64,000 bases of DNA, from positions 828,747 to 892,746 of the forward strand of contig NZ_CP047056.1 in assembly GCF_011065405.1 (NCBI RefSeq), read 5' to 3'. The notes below the pieces were generated by a model that was given only the letters and a program-made list of their open reading frames with translations, was not told where the DNA came from and did not search any database. A program made the translations under genes and the position numbers. Below, piece by piece: positions 8,157 through 17,638 of the stretch. Numbering within the stretch: position 1 is the stretch's first letter; every line of letters begins with the position of its first letter. This stretch comes from Succinivibrio dextrinosolvens. Lineage in GTDB: Bacteria; Pseudomonadota; Gammaproteobacteria; Enterobacterales; Succinivibrionaceae.

Positions 8157-9371
8157 TTGATATTTACAAAAACATTAAAAATAAGAATTAATGTACCTTC
8201 AGAACAGGAAACACTGTTACGTCAGATGACGGAGCAGTATCGACAGGCATGTAATTTTATTTCAGAATACGTTTTTACCCATTCCTTTGACTTGAACTTC
8301 TTCAGTCTCAATAAAGTACTGTACAGGGATATAAGAGGAAAGTTTAGACTTAAATCTCAGCTTGCACAGTCATCCATCAAAACAGTTATTGCAAGGTATA
8401 ATACTGTAAAAGAACAGCTTTTAGAGCATCCATACCGCTATAAAGACGAGAAAGGCGAATGGCAGAGCATACCAAAGACACTGGAATGGCTCTTTAAGCC
8501 GGTGTCTTTCAGCAGACCTCAGACAGATTTGGTTCGCAACAGAGATTACAGTTTTGTTGAAAATGGAAGTCTGTTATCAATCAATACTCTTGATGAAAGA
8601 ATCAAATGTACTTATGAGAGAGAACATTTCAAAGAATATTTTGATGGCAGCTGGAGATTTGGAACAGCGAAGCTTGTGGAACTTAAAGGCCTATGGTATC
8701 TGCATATTCCTGTAACCAGAGAAAAAGAAGATTTCAAAAAAGAGAATGTAAAACATATAGTGGGAATAGACAGAGGCTTACGCTTTCTGTCTGTAAGCTA
8801 TGATGAAGAAGGAAAGACCGAATTTATAAGCGGAAAGAAGATTGCAACAAAGCGAAACAAATTCCTTGAGCTGAGACGACAGCTTCAGGCTAAAGGAACA
8901 AAATCAGCAAGACGAAGACTAAAAGCTATATCCGGACGAGAAAACCGCTGGATGTCAGATGTAAACCATCAGATATCAAAGACACTCGTGAGGAAGTATG
9001 GCAAAGATACACTCTTTGTTCTTGAGGATTTAACCGGTGTAAGTTTTGATGAGCGCAATCTTTCAAGAACAGCAAAACAGAGGTATGACCTAAGAAGCTG
9101 GAGCTTCTACCAGCTGGAGCAGTTTCTAAAATACAAAGCTCAAGAGACGGGCTCTGAAGTACTTAAGGTAAGTGCAAAATACACATCTCAGAGATGTCCC
9201 GTATGTGGAAGGATCCACAAACAGAGCAGAGATCATAACAGACATCTGTATAGCTGCCCATGCGGCTATAAATCCAATGATGACAGAGTTGGAGCCATGA
9301 ATATTCAGAATCTTGGAAAGAGATGGCTGTCAGGAGAAAAGAATCCTCGATACAAAAAGGATAATAACTGA
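8157..9371 (+). CDS. tnpB: TnpB, RNA-guided nuclease of the IS200/IS605 superfamily
   Basis: TnpB proteins are RNA-guided DNA endonucleases, ancestors of Cas12, that use an RNA from the element's right end. RuvC-like residues are all visible: Asp in GIDRGLRFLS (near residue 204), Glu in FVLEDLTGV, and Asp in SNDDRVGAMNIQNLG. A zinc ribbon lies between the last two (RCPVCG and YSCPCG). No ATG fits the N-terminus; a TTG at 8157 has GGAG 9 bases upstream and gives MIFTKTLKIRI, a typical TnpB opening, about 404 residues. An alternative TTG at 8142 overlaps that ribosome site. The active site looks intact, so it may still cut. Confidence 0.9.
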   Translation: MIFTKTLKIRINVPSEQETLLRQMTEQYRQACNFISEYVFTHSFDLNFFSLNKVLYRDIRGKFRLKSQLAQSSIKTVIARYNTVKEQLLEHPYRYKDEKGEWQSIPKTLEWLFKPVSFSRPQTDLVRNRDYSFVENGSLLSINTLDERIKCTYEREHFKEYFDGSWRFGTAKLVELKGLWYLHIPVTREKEDFKKENVKHIVGIDRGLRFLSVSYDEEGKTEFISGKKIATKRNKFLELRRQLQAKGTKSARRRLKAISGRENRWMSDVNHQISKTLVRKYGKDTLFVLEDLTGVSFDERNLSRTAKQRYDLRSWSFYQLEQFLKYKAQETGSEVLKVSAKYTSQRCPVCGRIHKQSRDHNRHLYSCPCGYKSNDDRVGAMNIQNLGKRWLSGEKNPRYKKDNN

Positions 9372-9510
9372 TTAAGAGTAAACTCTTTTTCAAAGCGGGC
9401 ATTGTCAATTGTCCGATGATGCTGGCAGTGTAGGGAGATTACCAATTGGTATCGCTTGTACCTATATTATGCTGACTAGCAAGCCCTCGGATTTATCCGA
9501 GGGTATTTGA
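9372..9510 (+). ncRNA. predicted omega-RNA/right end of the TnpB element
   Basis: TnpB guide RNAs normally come from the 3' part of tnpB and the right end. This stretch is gene-free and structured: a palindrome ACCAATTGGT, then the 8-bp hairpin CCCTCGGA/TCCGAGGG with loop TTTA. By family rule the guide would be the DNA just beyond the right-end hairpin. The prediction rests on position and structure only. Confidence 0.4.
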
Positions 9511-9632
9511 CAGAATAGAAAATTGAGGTATTGCTTACATAAACAATAGATCTTTTATAAATATCTGAATACCCTCTGTTAATTTGACCTATATTTAAAT
9601 ATAGCGAATCGAATTTTGTCGGAGTTTAATTT

Positions 9633-10046
9633 ATGCTATTGAATATCGCCTATGTTGTAGCAGGAGTCCTGCTGATATTCTTCATCTACAACATGTTTAT
9701 AAAAAACAAACCAACCTTCCGAAGCTTCTGTATATTTATTGCAGGCATAATGAGTGTTGCAGCATGTACCTATATTCTTTCAACTAAAATAGATGAAAGA
9801 CTTAATGATTCTCTGCATCAGGGGCAGCCTCGCTCAGTATCCTGTATGTTCAACAATCCAGAAGTTAATCCAAAGACTTTCTCTGACGATGTTGGCAGGT
9901 ATGCAGCTTTATGCAAAGTTGACTATGAAAAGAAGTATGGTGATTCAATCAGGATCCTTCCATCGTATGAGTATTCGTTTATAGATTCAGGTGCATATCT
10001 TGATGTTACATTCGATGTAATTGAACTGATTAAAGACAAAAAATAG
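9633..10046 (+). CDS. Hypothetical small membrane protein
   Basis: A 137-residue protein of no family I recognise. Two hydrophobic segments (about residues 5-23 and 33-50) precede a soluble C-terminal part of about 85 residues with two cysteines (VSCMF, ALCKVDYE). The second segment holds AACTYIL, which could pass as a weak lipobox, but the preceding membrane helix argues against that. A GTCGGAG sits upstream of the ATG. It is monocistronic, with its own terminator downstream and the TnpB element upstream. It may be accessory DNA. Confidence 0.6.
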   Translation: MLLNIAYVVAGVLLIFFIYNMFIKNKPTFRSFCIFIAGIMSVAACTYILSTKIDERLNDSLHQGQPRSVSCMFNNPEVNPKTFSDDVGRYAALCKVDYEKKYGDSIRILPSYEYSFIDSGAYLDVTFDVIELIKDKK

Positions 10047-10068
10047 TATTTCAATAGACATTCAGAAA

Positions 10069-10099
10069 AGCTATCACACTACAGTGATAGCTTTTTTTT
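10069..10099 (+). terminator. intrinsic terminator of the small membrane-protein gene
   Basis: Stem AGCTATCAC / GTGATAGCT with loop ACTACA, followed by a run of eight T, 20-odd bases after the stop at 10046. Confidence 0.9.
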
Positions 10100-10152
10100 G
10101 CCTTATATTTTTTTTTAAATTGAAATTCTTCTTTTATTTTCATACAACATAA

Positions 10153-10186
10153 ATAAAAAAAGCTTCCACGTTTTATTGTGAAAGCT
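10153..10186 (-). terminator. intrinsic terminator of the tyrS-rpiA operon
   Basis: On the minus strand: AGCTTTCAC, loop of about 8, GTGGAAGCT (one G-U pair), then seven or more T. It lies 30 bases after the rpiA stop, back to back with the plus-strand terminator at 10069. Confidence 0.88.
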
Positions 10187-10215
10187 CTTTTCGAAAACAG
10201 TTTAAATTTAAGGTG

Positions 10216-10878
10216 TTAACCGCGTTTTAAAACCTTAACACCTTCTTCAGTTGCGTAAAGCACAATATCAGCGCCCTTTGAAGCAAACAGACCTACGGTT
10301 ACTACACCTGGGATCTGATTAATCTTCTGCTCTAAGTCCAGAGGATCGGTGATATTAAGGCCATGAACATCAAGGATTTCGCAGCCGTTATCGGTAATGC
10401 AGTCCTTACGAAGAACAGGCTCACCACCTAATGCTCTCAAAGTTCTTGCGACCTGCTCACGGGCCATAGGAATAATCTCTACAGGCAGAGGGAACTTACC
10501 TAAGGTCTCAACCAGCTTTGACTTATCTACAATACAGATAAACTTCTTAGCCATTGAAGTCAGGATCTTCTCTCTTGTCAGACAGGCACCACCGCCCTTG
10601 ATCATATTGAAGTTAGGATCAACCTCATCAGCACCGTCGATATAAACCTCGTAAGGCTGTGTTTCGTTAGGATCAACAACATTAACGCCAATTGCTTTTA
10701 ATGCCTCTGTGGTCTTATTTGATGAGCTTACTGCTGCAGAAACAGGAACCTTATTGATTCCGATCTGCTCAATAAACTTCATAACGGTTGAACCACTACC
10801 AACACCTAAAACACTTCCTGATGGAATATAATCTAAGGCTGCCTTAGCAACCATTACCTTCAATTCATCCTGTGTCAT
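10216..10878 (-). CDS. rpiA: Ribose-5-phosphate isomerase A
   Basis: Interconverts ribose-5-phosphate and ribulose-5-phosphate in the non-oxidative pentose phosphate pathway; cytosolic. The 220 residues match the usual length (219 in E. coli). Visible motifs are the phosphate-binding GVGSGSTVMKFIEQI near residue 20-34, the active-site DGADEVDPNFNMIKGGGACL near residue 80-100 and FICIVDKSKLVE. It starts 32 bases after the tyrS stop, so the two are probably cotranscribed, and a strong terminator follows. Confidence 0.97.
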   Translation of the reverse strand: MTQDELKVMVAKAALDYIPSGSVLGVGSGSTVMKFIEQIGINKVPVSAAVSSSNKTTEALKAIGVNVVDPNETQPYEVYIDGADEVDPNFNMIKGGGACLTREKILTSMAKKFICIVDKSKLVETLGKFPLPVEIIPMAREQVARTLRALGGEPVLRKDCITDNGCEILDVHGLNITDPLDLEQKINQIPGVVTVGLFASKGADIVLYATEEGVKVLKRG

Positions 10879-10910
10879 ACAATTATTCCTTAATGTCTGT
10901 AAAAAAAACT

Positions 10911-12098
10911 TTATTCAACAGTAACTTTAGCAAAACGACGCTTGCCAACCTGCCAGATTGCAGTACCCTTCTCTACAGGAGCATTCTTATCTGTAATAAC
11001 CTTGCCTTCGCACTTAACAGCATTCTGCTTCAGCATACGCATAGCTTCAGAGGTAGACTCACAAAGACCTGCATCCTTTAACAGATTTGGAATAGTCTGT
11101 GAATTTACGGTTACTTCCTGAATATCCTCAGGCAGAGCTCCCTTGGCAAACTGAGATTTGAAGCCTTCAACAGCCTCATTTGCAGCTTCCTCCCCGTGGT
11201 ATCTTGCAACAATTTCACGACCAAGTTCAATCTTGGCATCACGTGGATTCTTACCATTAATCAGGCAGTCATCCTTGATGGCCTTAATTTCATCAACTGT
11301 CTTGAATGACAGTAAGTCATAGTATGACCACATCAGATCGTCAGAAATAGACATGATCTTGCCAAACATCTCTTTAGGAGCCTCGGTGACACCAATGTAG
11401 TTGTGCTTTGACTTTGACATTTTCACAACACCGTCAAGACCAACCAGAAGAGGCATCATCAGTACGCACTGAGGTTCCATGCCTGCGTCCTTCTGCAGCT
11501 CACGTCCCATCAGCAGATTGAATTTCTGATCGGTACCGCCAAGCTCAACATCTGCCTTAATAGCAACTGAATCATAGCCCTGAAATAATGGATACAGGAA
11601 CTCATGAATAGAAATAGGCTGTTTTGCAGCAAAACGCTTGGAGAAATCATCACGCTCCAGCATACGGGCAACTGTAAGCTTAGCTGCAAGCTTAATGGTT
11701 CCAGCGGCACCAAGTTTCTCACACCACTCGCTGTTATAGCGGATTTCTGTTAAATCTTTATCCAGAATTTTGAATGCCTGCTCTGCATAGGTCTTTGCAT
11801 TCTCAAGAATCTGCTCACGAGGGAGTTCTGGACGAGTTGCATTTTTACCAGACGGATCACCGATTGCAGCGGTAAAGTCACCAATGATAAGAACAATCTT
11901 GTGACCTAGTTTCTGGAAGGTACGAAGCTTGTTTAGGATAACGGTGTGTCCTAAATGAATATCAGGAGCAGTTGGATCCATACCCAGTTTGATAACTAAC
12001 TGTTTACCTGACTCCAGTTTCTTTTTAAGTTCATCTAGAGGAATGATTTCCTCGGCACCACGAGTAATTTCACGTAATGCATTTTCGATATCAGACAT
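10911..12098 (-). CDS. tyrS: Tyrosyl-tRNA synthetase
   Basis: Charges tRNA-Tyr. Class I signature motifs are present: the HIGH-type HLGH near residue 48 ([18 protein letters not shown]) and KMSKS near residue 228 ([14 protein letters not shown]). The last 60 residues form the S4-like RNA-binding domain ([19 protein letters not shown]). At 395 residues it resembles the shorter TyrS form of Pseudomonas rather than the 424-residue E. coli form. It heads a likely tyrS-rpiA operon and is divergent from anmK across 146 bases. Confidence 0.96.
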   Translation of the reverse strand: MSDIENALREITRGAEEIIPLDELKKKLESGKQLVIKLGMDPTAPDIHLGHTVILNKLRTFQKLGHKIVLIIGDFTAAIGDPSGKNATRPELPREQILENAKTYAEQAFKILDKDLTEIRYNSEWCEKLGAAGTIKLAAKLTVARMLERDDFSKRFAAKQPISIHEFLYPLFQGYDSVAIKADVELGGTDQKFNLLMGRELQKDAGMEPQCVLMMPLLVGLDGVVKMSKSKHNYIGVTEAPKEMFGKIMSISDDLMWSYYDLLSFKTVDEIKAIKDDCLINGKNPRDAKIELGREIVARYHGEEAANEAVEGFKSQFAKGALPEDIQEVTVNSQTIPNLLKDAGLCESTSEAMRMLKQNAVKCEGKVITDKNAPVEKGTAIWQVGKRRFAKVTVE

Positions 12099-12244
12099 CG
12101 TATAACCTTTTAATTAATTAAAAACGTTGCAAAATTTGCATAAAAAAAAATATAAGTCGCAATATTTTAATATAATTTGATCATGATCTAAACAGAAAAA
12201 AGCACAAATAGGCTTAAAAAAAGCTTAATCACAAGGAAATAACA

Positions 12245-13375
12245 ATGACTGAGCTTTATATAGGTTTGATGTCAGGCACAAGTATTGACGGCATTGACGC
12301 TGTTCTGGTGGAATTCGACTCAAACAAAAGCAGAATCTTAAATAGTACCAGTGTGGATTATGATGAAGACACCCGCAAACTTCTGCACTCTTTATGTTCA
12401 CCTTCAGACGATGAGATTGAAAAGGCAGGAGTAGCCAGAGTAAAAATTGCCGAGTATGAAGCCAAAGCAGTCAACTCACTTCTTGACGAGGCAGGGATCA
12501 AGCCTATAGATGTTAAGGCAATTGGCTCACACGGGCAGACTGTAAGACATCGACCTTCAAAAGGATTTTCTCTACAGCTGGATAACGGAGCGCTTCTCTG
12601 TGCTCTTACCGGAATTGATACCGTATGCGATTTCCGCTCAGCTGACATTGCTCATGGAGGAAACGGAGCTCCTTTAACACAGGCTTTCCACAGTATGCAG
12701 TTCAGAGATGATAAAAAGGTATCAATGGTACTGAATCTCGGAGGCATATCCAACCTGACAGTTGTTGATACAGACGGCAGAATCCTTGAAGCGTTTGATA
12801 CAGGCCCTGCCAACACTTTGATTGACGGTACCTGCAGAACCCTGCTGGATATTCCCTATGACAAAGATGCTAAATTAGCGTTAAAGGGTAAGGTTATACC
12901 TGCACTGCTTGAAAAATATATGCAGTCTCCATACCTGAAACTAGAACCTCCAAAATCAACCGGACGAGAGGATTTCGGTCTTGATTTTATAAAGGAGGAA
13001 CTGCTCTTTGCTACACAGGATGAAACTTTCATCAATGATCTGATAGCGACACTGAGCGAATTCACGGTAATGGTCAATGTAAATGCCATAAGAATGTGTA
13101 TGTATCGACATAAAATCTCAGATGCCCGACTGGTTCTATGTGGAGGCGGAGCCTATAATCCTTATATAAAGACAGGTCTTGAAAAAAAACTTCAGAAAAA
13201 CAATGTTTCTGTAATGACAGCAGAAGATCTGAATGTAAACTCAAAACTACTTGAAGCCCACGCCTTTGCCTTCTTTGCATACAAGTTTATGCACAGAGAA
13301 TGCCTCAGGCTTGGTGACTCCACCGGAGCAAGGGAACCGTCAATTCTAGGCTGTCTGTATCCGGCAGTACATTAA
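12245..13375 (+). CDS. anmK: Anhydro-N-acetylmuramic acid kinase
   Basis: Phosphorylates 1,6-anhydro-MurNAc during peptidoglycan recycling, yielding MurNAc-6-phosphate. The ATP-site motif GLMSGTSIDGIDAVLVEF opens the protein, followed by GSHGQTVRH, NLGGISNLTVVD and FDTGPANTLIDG, all characteristic of AnmK. Length 376 residues, as expected (about 370). A phosphoesterase gene starts 9 bases after its stop, suggesting an operon. No MurQ-like etherase gene is nearby. Confidence 0.96.
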   Translation: MTELYIGLMSGTSIDGIDAVLVEFDSNKSRILNSTSVDYDEDTRKLLHSLCSPSDDEIEKAGVARVKIAEYEAKAVNSLLDEAGIKPIDVKAIGSHGQTVRHRPSKGFSLQLDNGALLCALTGIDTVCDFRSADIAHGGNGAPLTQAFHSMQFRDDKKVSMVLNLGGISNLTVVDTDGRILEAFDTGPANTLIDGTCRTLLDIPYDKDAKLALKGKVIPALLEKYMQSPYLKLEPPKSTGREDFGLDFIKEELLFATQDETFINDLIATLSEFTVMVNVNAIRMCMYRHKISDARLVLCGGGAYNPYIKTGLEKKLQKNNVSVMTAEDLNVNSKLLEAHAFAFFAYKFMHRECLRLGDSTGAREPSILGCLYPAVH

Positions 13376-13384
13376 GAGAGTGAT

Positions 13385-14524
13385 ATGTTAGCGTTTAAGT
13401 TATTTCCTTTTATTCAGGCAATTGTAATCATTATGTGTTTTATTCTTCCTCTAAAAAAGGTAAGTCTAAAGTACAGGATTCTGCTTGCTTTAATCTTTGG
13501 ACTTGGAAGTCTTAAACAGTATATCTATATCTTCTCAGGTGGTGATATGATGGATCCAAAGCTCACAAGGTATCCCGCCATCTTCTTTGACACTATCTAT
13601 TTCAGCTCCATTTTTCTGTTTCTTCTGACTTTGCTCAGAATGCTCATCAACGGACTGTACAAGCTTTCAAGACTGAATTTTTCAAAATTAATTATTCCTG
13701 CTCAATCAACAAGATATGCTGCTCTGTTTCTGCTCATAGCCTGCCTCATCGGAGGACGTGCTGTATTCAATGGTTTTGCGTCTCCTGTTGATAAATTCTA
13801 TGAGATTTCAGTAAAAAATCTTCCTGCAGAAGCAAACGATTTACGTATTGTTGAACTTGCAGACCTCCATATTTCTGCACCAACCATAACTTCAGAGATT
13901 GAAGATATAGTTGAAAGAGTAAACAAGAATGAGCCAGATCTTATTCTGATTGCAGGAGATTTTGTGGACGGTTCAATTGAAGAACTGGATCACATGACAA
14001 AAATTCTCTTCAAGCTCAAAGCAAAATACGGAGTATATGCTGTTTCCGGTAATCATGAGCTTTACTCTGGATATAAAGAATGGATTGATTATTTCGAAAA
14101 AGGCGGCATAAAGTTTTTGGAAAATGACAGTACCATTATCAGAAACGAAAATGATGTACCTCTTTTAAATCTTTGCGGAGTTATTGATATATCAGCAAGC
14201 CGTTTTCATCTGCCTGCAGCTGATATTGCAAAGGCAACCGCCAATACAGACAGAAAGCTGCCAACTATTTTCATGTCTCACCAGCCAAAGATTGCCAACC
14301 AGCTCAAGGAGATATCCGATCTTACCTTCTGCGGACATACACATGGCGGACTTATGCCTGGTCTAAAACAGATTGTGGCAAAAGTAAACGGAGGTTACGT
14401 CAGTGGACTTTACAATACCGGCAGACAGAGAGTAATAGTATCTAACGGCACCAGAATCTGGGCAGGAGCTCCACTAAGACTTCACGATCCATCACAGATT
14501 GTTTATGTGACACTTAAACAGTAG
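13385..14524 (+). CDS. Membrane-anchored metallophosphoesterase (YkuE-like)
   Basis: Calcineurin-like phosphoesterase with an N-terminal membrane domain of about four hydrophobic segments in the first 130 residues and a catalytic domain after residue 150. Metal-binding motifs appear in the right order: DLHIS (near 159), GDFVDG (near 194), GNHE (near 222) and GHTHGG (near 317). YkuE of Bacillus is a related metal-dependent phosphodiesterase; the substrate here is unknown. Coupling to anmK, 9 bases upstream, hints at a cell-envelope substrate, but that is inference. The catalytic side (cytoplasmic or periplasmic) is not settled by the sequence. Confidence 0.85.
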   Translation: MLAFKLFPFIQAIVIIMCFILPLKKVSLKYRILLALIFGLGSLKQYIYIFSGGDMMDPKLTRYPAIFFDTIYFSSIFLFLLTLLRMLINGLYKLSRLNFSKLIIPAQSTRYAALFLLIACLIGGRAVFNGFASPVDKFYEISVKNLPAEANDLRIVELADLHISAPTITSEIEDIVERVNKNEPDLILIAGDFVDGSIEELDHMTKILFKLKAKYGVYAVSGNHELYSGYKEWIDYFEKGGIKFLENDSTIIRNENDVPLLNLCGVIDISASRFHLPAADIAKATANTDRKLPTIFMSHQPKIANQLKEISDLTFCGHTHGGLMPGLKQIVAKVNGGYVSGLYNTGRQRVIVSNGTRIWAGAPLRLHDPSQIVYVTLKQ

Positions 14525-14604
14525 AGTTCACGCTATCTCACATTTCCTTTTATTTCAGTAACCTATAATTCAAGATAGTGTTGTGCATCTGAGAGGATTG
14601 AGAG

Positions 14605-16281
14605 ATGTTGAAGGATTCGTTAGAAGCTGCGCTTGATTCGACACTTAAAGTGTCTGATATTGCCTATGTTAAAAATCAGGCCGATGAATATACATTCAGA
14701 AAGGTTGTAACAACCTCCCGCTTTACCTCAGTTCTTATCCTCCTTGATACAAAGTTAAATCCAGACACAGTTTTTTTCGGCGAAGGTTTTCAGATGCTGT
14801 CACAGATGACAGGAACCTTTGCAAATCCTGTAAATATCGGCAGATGCATGGACGATTTGTCTCCTTACTCTCACTATCCGGTTGAGGACTATAGAACTGT
14901 ATACAATATGCTTCTTCTGAAAAAAGAGAGTATGTGGACGCTACTTGGATTTACAAGCTGCAATAAATATACGGGCTTTTTTAGAATCTTCAACGATGGA
15001 ACACTGCATGTCTGTATGTCTCTGGAAGGACAGCTCTTTAACTCAGGAGACATCATCAATACAGAAACTTTCGTCATAATGGAAGGAACCGACAAACAGC
15101 AGCTTTTAGAGAAATTTGCTAAGCTGATTACCAAACACCACCCTCCTCTGAAAATCAAGGAACGCCCATGCACATGGTGCTCATGGTATGCATACTATGA
15201 TCATGTCAGAGACTCAGACATCATTGAAAATGCGGATAAATCAGGAGAACTTGATTTTATTGATTACATTCAGATTGATGATGGCTACGAAAGTCACATG
15301 GGAGACTGGCTTGAGTACTCAGATAGTTTTTCAAAAGGCCTTGATGACTGCATAGCCAAAATAGCGGAAAAAGGAAAAAGACCTTCCATCTGGGTAGCAC
15401 CGTTCATAGTCAGTGGAGAATCGGATATTGTAAAAAATCATTCAGACTGGCTTGCAACCGATATGGACGGAAATCTGATTCCGGCAGGTTATCTCACATA
15501 TGGAGGTTGGCGTGATCTTCCATGGTATGTGCTGGATTTTTCAAATGATGAAGTTGTAAATCATATCCACAATATATTTAATTTCTTTGTCAAAAAACTC
15601 AGGATCAGATACTTTAAGTTAGATGCCTGCTACTGGGGAGCAATAAAGGGATACCTGTTCAGAGGAAATATCTCAAGAATAGAAAACTACAGACGAGGAA
15701 TAAAGGCAATCCTGGATGCAATCGGAGATGATGCGATTCTTTCAGGCTGCAATGCACCTATCTGGCCTTCACTAGGACTTTTCCATACCATGAGGATCTC
15801 AGATGATACAGAGAGGAATCATTACAGAACAGCTCAGAAGGCTAAAGAAACCTTTAACCGACTCTGGATGAACAATCATCTGTGGATAAACGACCCAGAT
15901 GCCCTCTGCATCAAAGATCTAGATGGACAGCATGTTGAAGCAAATGACGTACATCTTCAGATTGCGACCGTACTCATCTGCGGAGGAGTTGTCACCGTCG
16001 GTGACAGATTAACAGACTACAGCAAGGAAGATCAGGCTCTTCTCAGGAGAATCAAAGACTATACATATTATGTCAAAGAAGTCACCGCTGATGAAGATTA
16101 CTCCACATTTACACTTAATCTTAAGAGCAGAAAAGAACGTATAAAAATTTATATCAACTGGACAGAGGCAAATCAGACGATTCTTATAGGACAGAATTCA
16201 GTTAACTTTATGAATAACGAACCTCTGTCCTCAGAATATATACTGCCGCCTACAGATACACTCATTGTTATTGAGCATTAA
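14605..16281 (+). CDS. Alpha-galactosidase-like glycoside hydrolase, family GH36
   Basis: Predicted to release terminal alpha-galactose from melibiose- or raffinose-type sugars. The catalytic barrel starts with CTWCSWYAYYDHV near residue 190 and IDYIQIDDGYESHMGDW. The nucleophile is Asp340 in YFKLDACYWG and the probable acid/base Asp400 or Asp401 in RISDDTERNHY, both in GH36 context. No signal peptide is seen, so it acts in the cytoplasm on imported sugars. At 558 residues it is shorter than the 700-plus-residue forms and lacks much of the N-terminal sandwich. Substrate could also be a galactoside other than melibiose. Its end overlaps the convergent pncC by 14 bases. Confidence 0.85.
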   Translation: MLKDSLEAALDSTLKVSDIAYVKNQADEYTFRKVVTTSRFTSVLILLDTKLNPDTVFFGEGFQMLSQMTGTFANPVNIGRCMDDLSPYSHYPVEDYRTVYNMLLLKKESMWTLLGFTSCNKYTGFFRIFNDGTLHVCMSLEGQLFNSGDIINTETFVIMEGTDKQQLLEKFAKLITKHHPPLKIKERPCTWCSWYAYYDHVRDSDIIENADKSGELDFIDYIQIDDGYESHMGDWLEYSDSFSKGLDDCIAKIAEKGKRPSIWVAPFIVSGESDIVKNHSDWLATDMDGNLIPAGYLTYGGWRDLPWYVLDFSNDEVVNHIHNIFNFFVKKLRIRYFKLDACYWGAIKGYLFRGNISRIENYRRGIKAILDAIGDDAILSGCNAPIWPSLGLFHTMRISDDTERNHYRTAQKAKETFNRLWMNNHLWINDPDALCIKDLDGQHVEANDVHLQIATVLICGGVVTVGDRLTDYSKEDQALLRRIKDYTYYVKEVTADEDYSTFTLNLKSRKERIKIYINWTEANQTILIGQNSVNFMNNEPLSSEYILPPTDTLIVIEH

Positions 16282-16801
16282 GGATAGACTCAGGATCTTT
16301 ATTCATGGTTAAGGCTTTCAGACCTTTTAGGGCCATAAGAGTAGTCTGAAGCCTAATCTCTTCTCTATCTCCTTTAAAGTGGAAACAGTGAGCATAGGCT
16401 TTTTGCCCTTTTTTCATGAGCCCCATCCAGACTGTACCAACAGGTTTCTGCTCTGAACCGCCATCAGGACCAGCGATACCAGTAACAGATACTCCTATAG
16501 TGGCAAGAGATGAATGCTTAAGAGCCCCCTCAACCATCTGAACAGCAGTCTCTTCACTCACAGCACCAACACTTTTAAGAGTATCCTCTTTAACTTCTAA
16601 AAGCTCCATCTTTGACTCATTTGAATAGGTTATAAAACCTCTGTCAAACCAGCCTGAGCTACCTGGTATTTCAACAATTGATGCTCCGATAAAACCTGCG
16701 GTTAAAGATTCTGCAGTAACGTATATTTCACCATATTCAGCTGATAGGGATTCAAATTCCCTGGCAGTATTAGTGATTTCTTTTAATAAGGATTCTTTCA
16801 T
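16268..16801 (-). CDS. pncC: Nicotinamide-nucleotide amidohydrolase (CinA C-terminal domain)
   Basis: Deamidates nicotinamide mononucleotide to nicotinate mononucleotide in NAD salvage. It consists only of the CinA C-terminal domain: TAESLTAGFIGASIVEIPGS near residue 25, FDRGFITYSNESK, and the SVTGIAGPDGGSEQKPVGTV loop. The start is placed at the ATG at 16801 (177 residues); a TTG three codons upstream is possible. The gene stands alone on the minus strand and its end overlaps the alpha-galactosidase end. In this window nadA (quinolinate synthase) belongs to the same cofactor pathway but is 37 kb away. Confidence 0.94.
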   Translation of the reverse strand: MKESLLKEITNTAREFESLSAEYGEIYVTAESLTAGFIGASIVEIPGSSGWFDRGFITYSNESKMELLEVKEDTLKSVGAVSEETAVQMVEGALKHSSLATIGVSVTGIAGPDGGSEQKPVGTVWMGLMKKGQKAYAHCFHFKGDREEIRLQTTLMALKGLKALTMNKDPESILNAQ

Positions 16802-16921
16802 GATTGCCAATAATCTTGTTAATTAGGTTCTAGAAAAGCACAGAATTGAAGTCATTCTATACGAAAGTATATCTTATATAAATAATCAACGAAAAGAGTT
16901 TTCAAAAATAAGTAGGAGATT

Positions 16922-17638
16922 CTATCTAGGTCTTCTTAGGCCGGTTTTGGCTCCCATACCATAAGCTTCACGAGCTTTCATGCTAGCTACATGAGGTGCA
17001 GCAGGAGATGACTGAGCAGGAGCGGTCTTAGGCTGTTCAGGAGCAGTCTTTGCTGGAGCCCGTGATGCTGCAGTCTTAACCTTATCAAGAGATGGAGTCT
17101 GATTTTCTGCAGCTTTTGCCTTAGCGGCAATTTCAGCAGCAGCTACCTTAGCGGATAAATTATGAACCTTAGCCAGCATCTCAACTTCGTACTGAGGAAG
17201 ATTGGTTTTTGCAATAACCTCTTCAATTGACATTCCTTCAGCTAAAAGTCTTTTTGCAAGAATAATTGGCTGATTCTCTACTGAATTATTCTGAATTTCC
17301 TTCTTCTGCTGTTCAACCTTTACAGACAGATTATCAAATGAGGTATTGATAACTTTCTGCTTATCAACTAAATCCTGCTGAGACGAGGTTAAATACTGCA
17401 GAGACATATCTGAAGCCTTAATCTTTCTTTCCAAAGCTTCAATAGAAGTAGAATATTTTGCAGACTGCTCCTCAAGAGATTTCAGAGCATTATCAACAGA
17501 TTCTTTTAATAAAAGATTTTCTTTTTCTAGCGCACCGCAACGACGGGAGGTAATTACAAAAGAGATAAGGATAAATAGCAGCAGGACAACAGCTGTACTA
17601 ATAGCGGCTATAAGAGTTACATCTAAATATGTCTGCAT
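16922..17638 (-). CDS. DUF2802-like membrane-anchored coiled-coil protein
   Basis: One N-terminal membrane helix (about residues 7-30) is followed by a coiled coil rich in Glu, Lys and Ser (about 35-115). A short conserved DUF2802-type motif follows (AKRLLAEGMSIEEVIAKT near 128-146, then LPQYEVEMLAKVHNL). The C-terminal 80 residues are low-complexity Ala/Pro/Lys, ending in basic residues. DUF2802 proteins often sit beside chemotaxis and flagellar genes in gammaproteobacteria; here the neighbours are unrelated. Function unknown. Confidence 0.7.
   Translation of the reverse strand: MQTYLDVTLIAAISTAVVLLLFILISFVITSRRCGALEKENLLLKESVDNALKSLEEQSAKYSTSIEALERKIKASDMSLQYLTSSQQDLVDKQKVINTSFDNLSVKVEQQKKEIQNNSVENQPIILAKRLLAEGMSIEEVIAKTNLPQYEVEMLAKVHNLSAKVAAAEIAAKAKAAENQTPSLDKVKTAASRAPAKTAPEQPKTAPAQSSPAAPHVASMKAREAYGMGAKTGLRRPR

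Larger units (their letters stand above)
8031..9505 (+). mobile_element. IS200/IS605-type element carrying only tnpB (IS1341-like)
   Basis: A solo tnpB gene flanked by structured ends. The left end at 8031-8074 is a two-tier hairpin: outer GCAGAGC/GCTCTGC enclosing inner CCTCAGAC/GTCTGAGG with loop TTATA. The right end at 9484-9503 is a perfect 8-bp hairpin, CCCTCGGA TTTA TCCGAGGG. No Y1 transposase gene is present, so movement would need TnpA in trans. Exact cut sites cannot be fixed without an empty site; the limits given are approximate. Confidence 0.7.
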
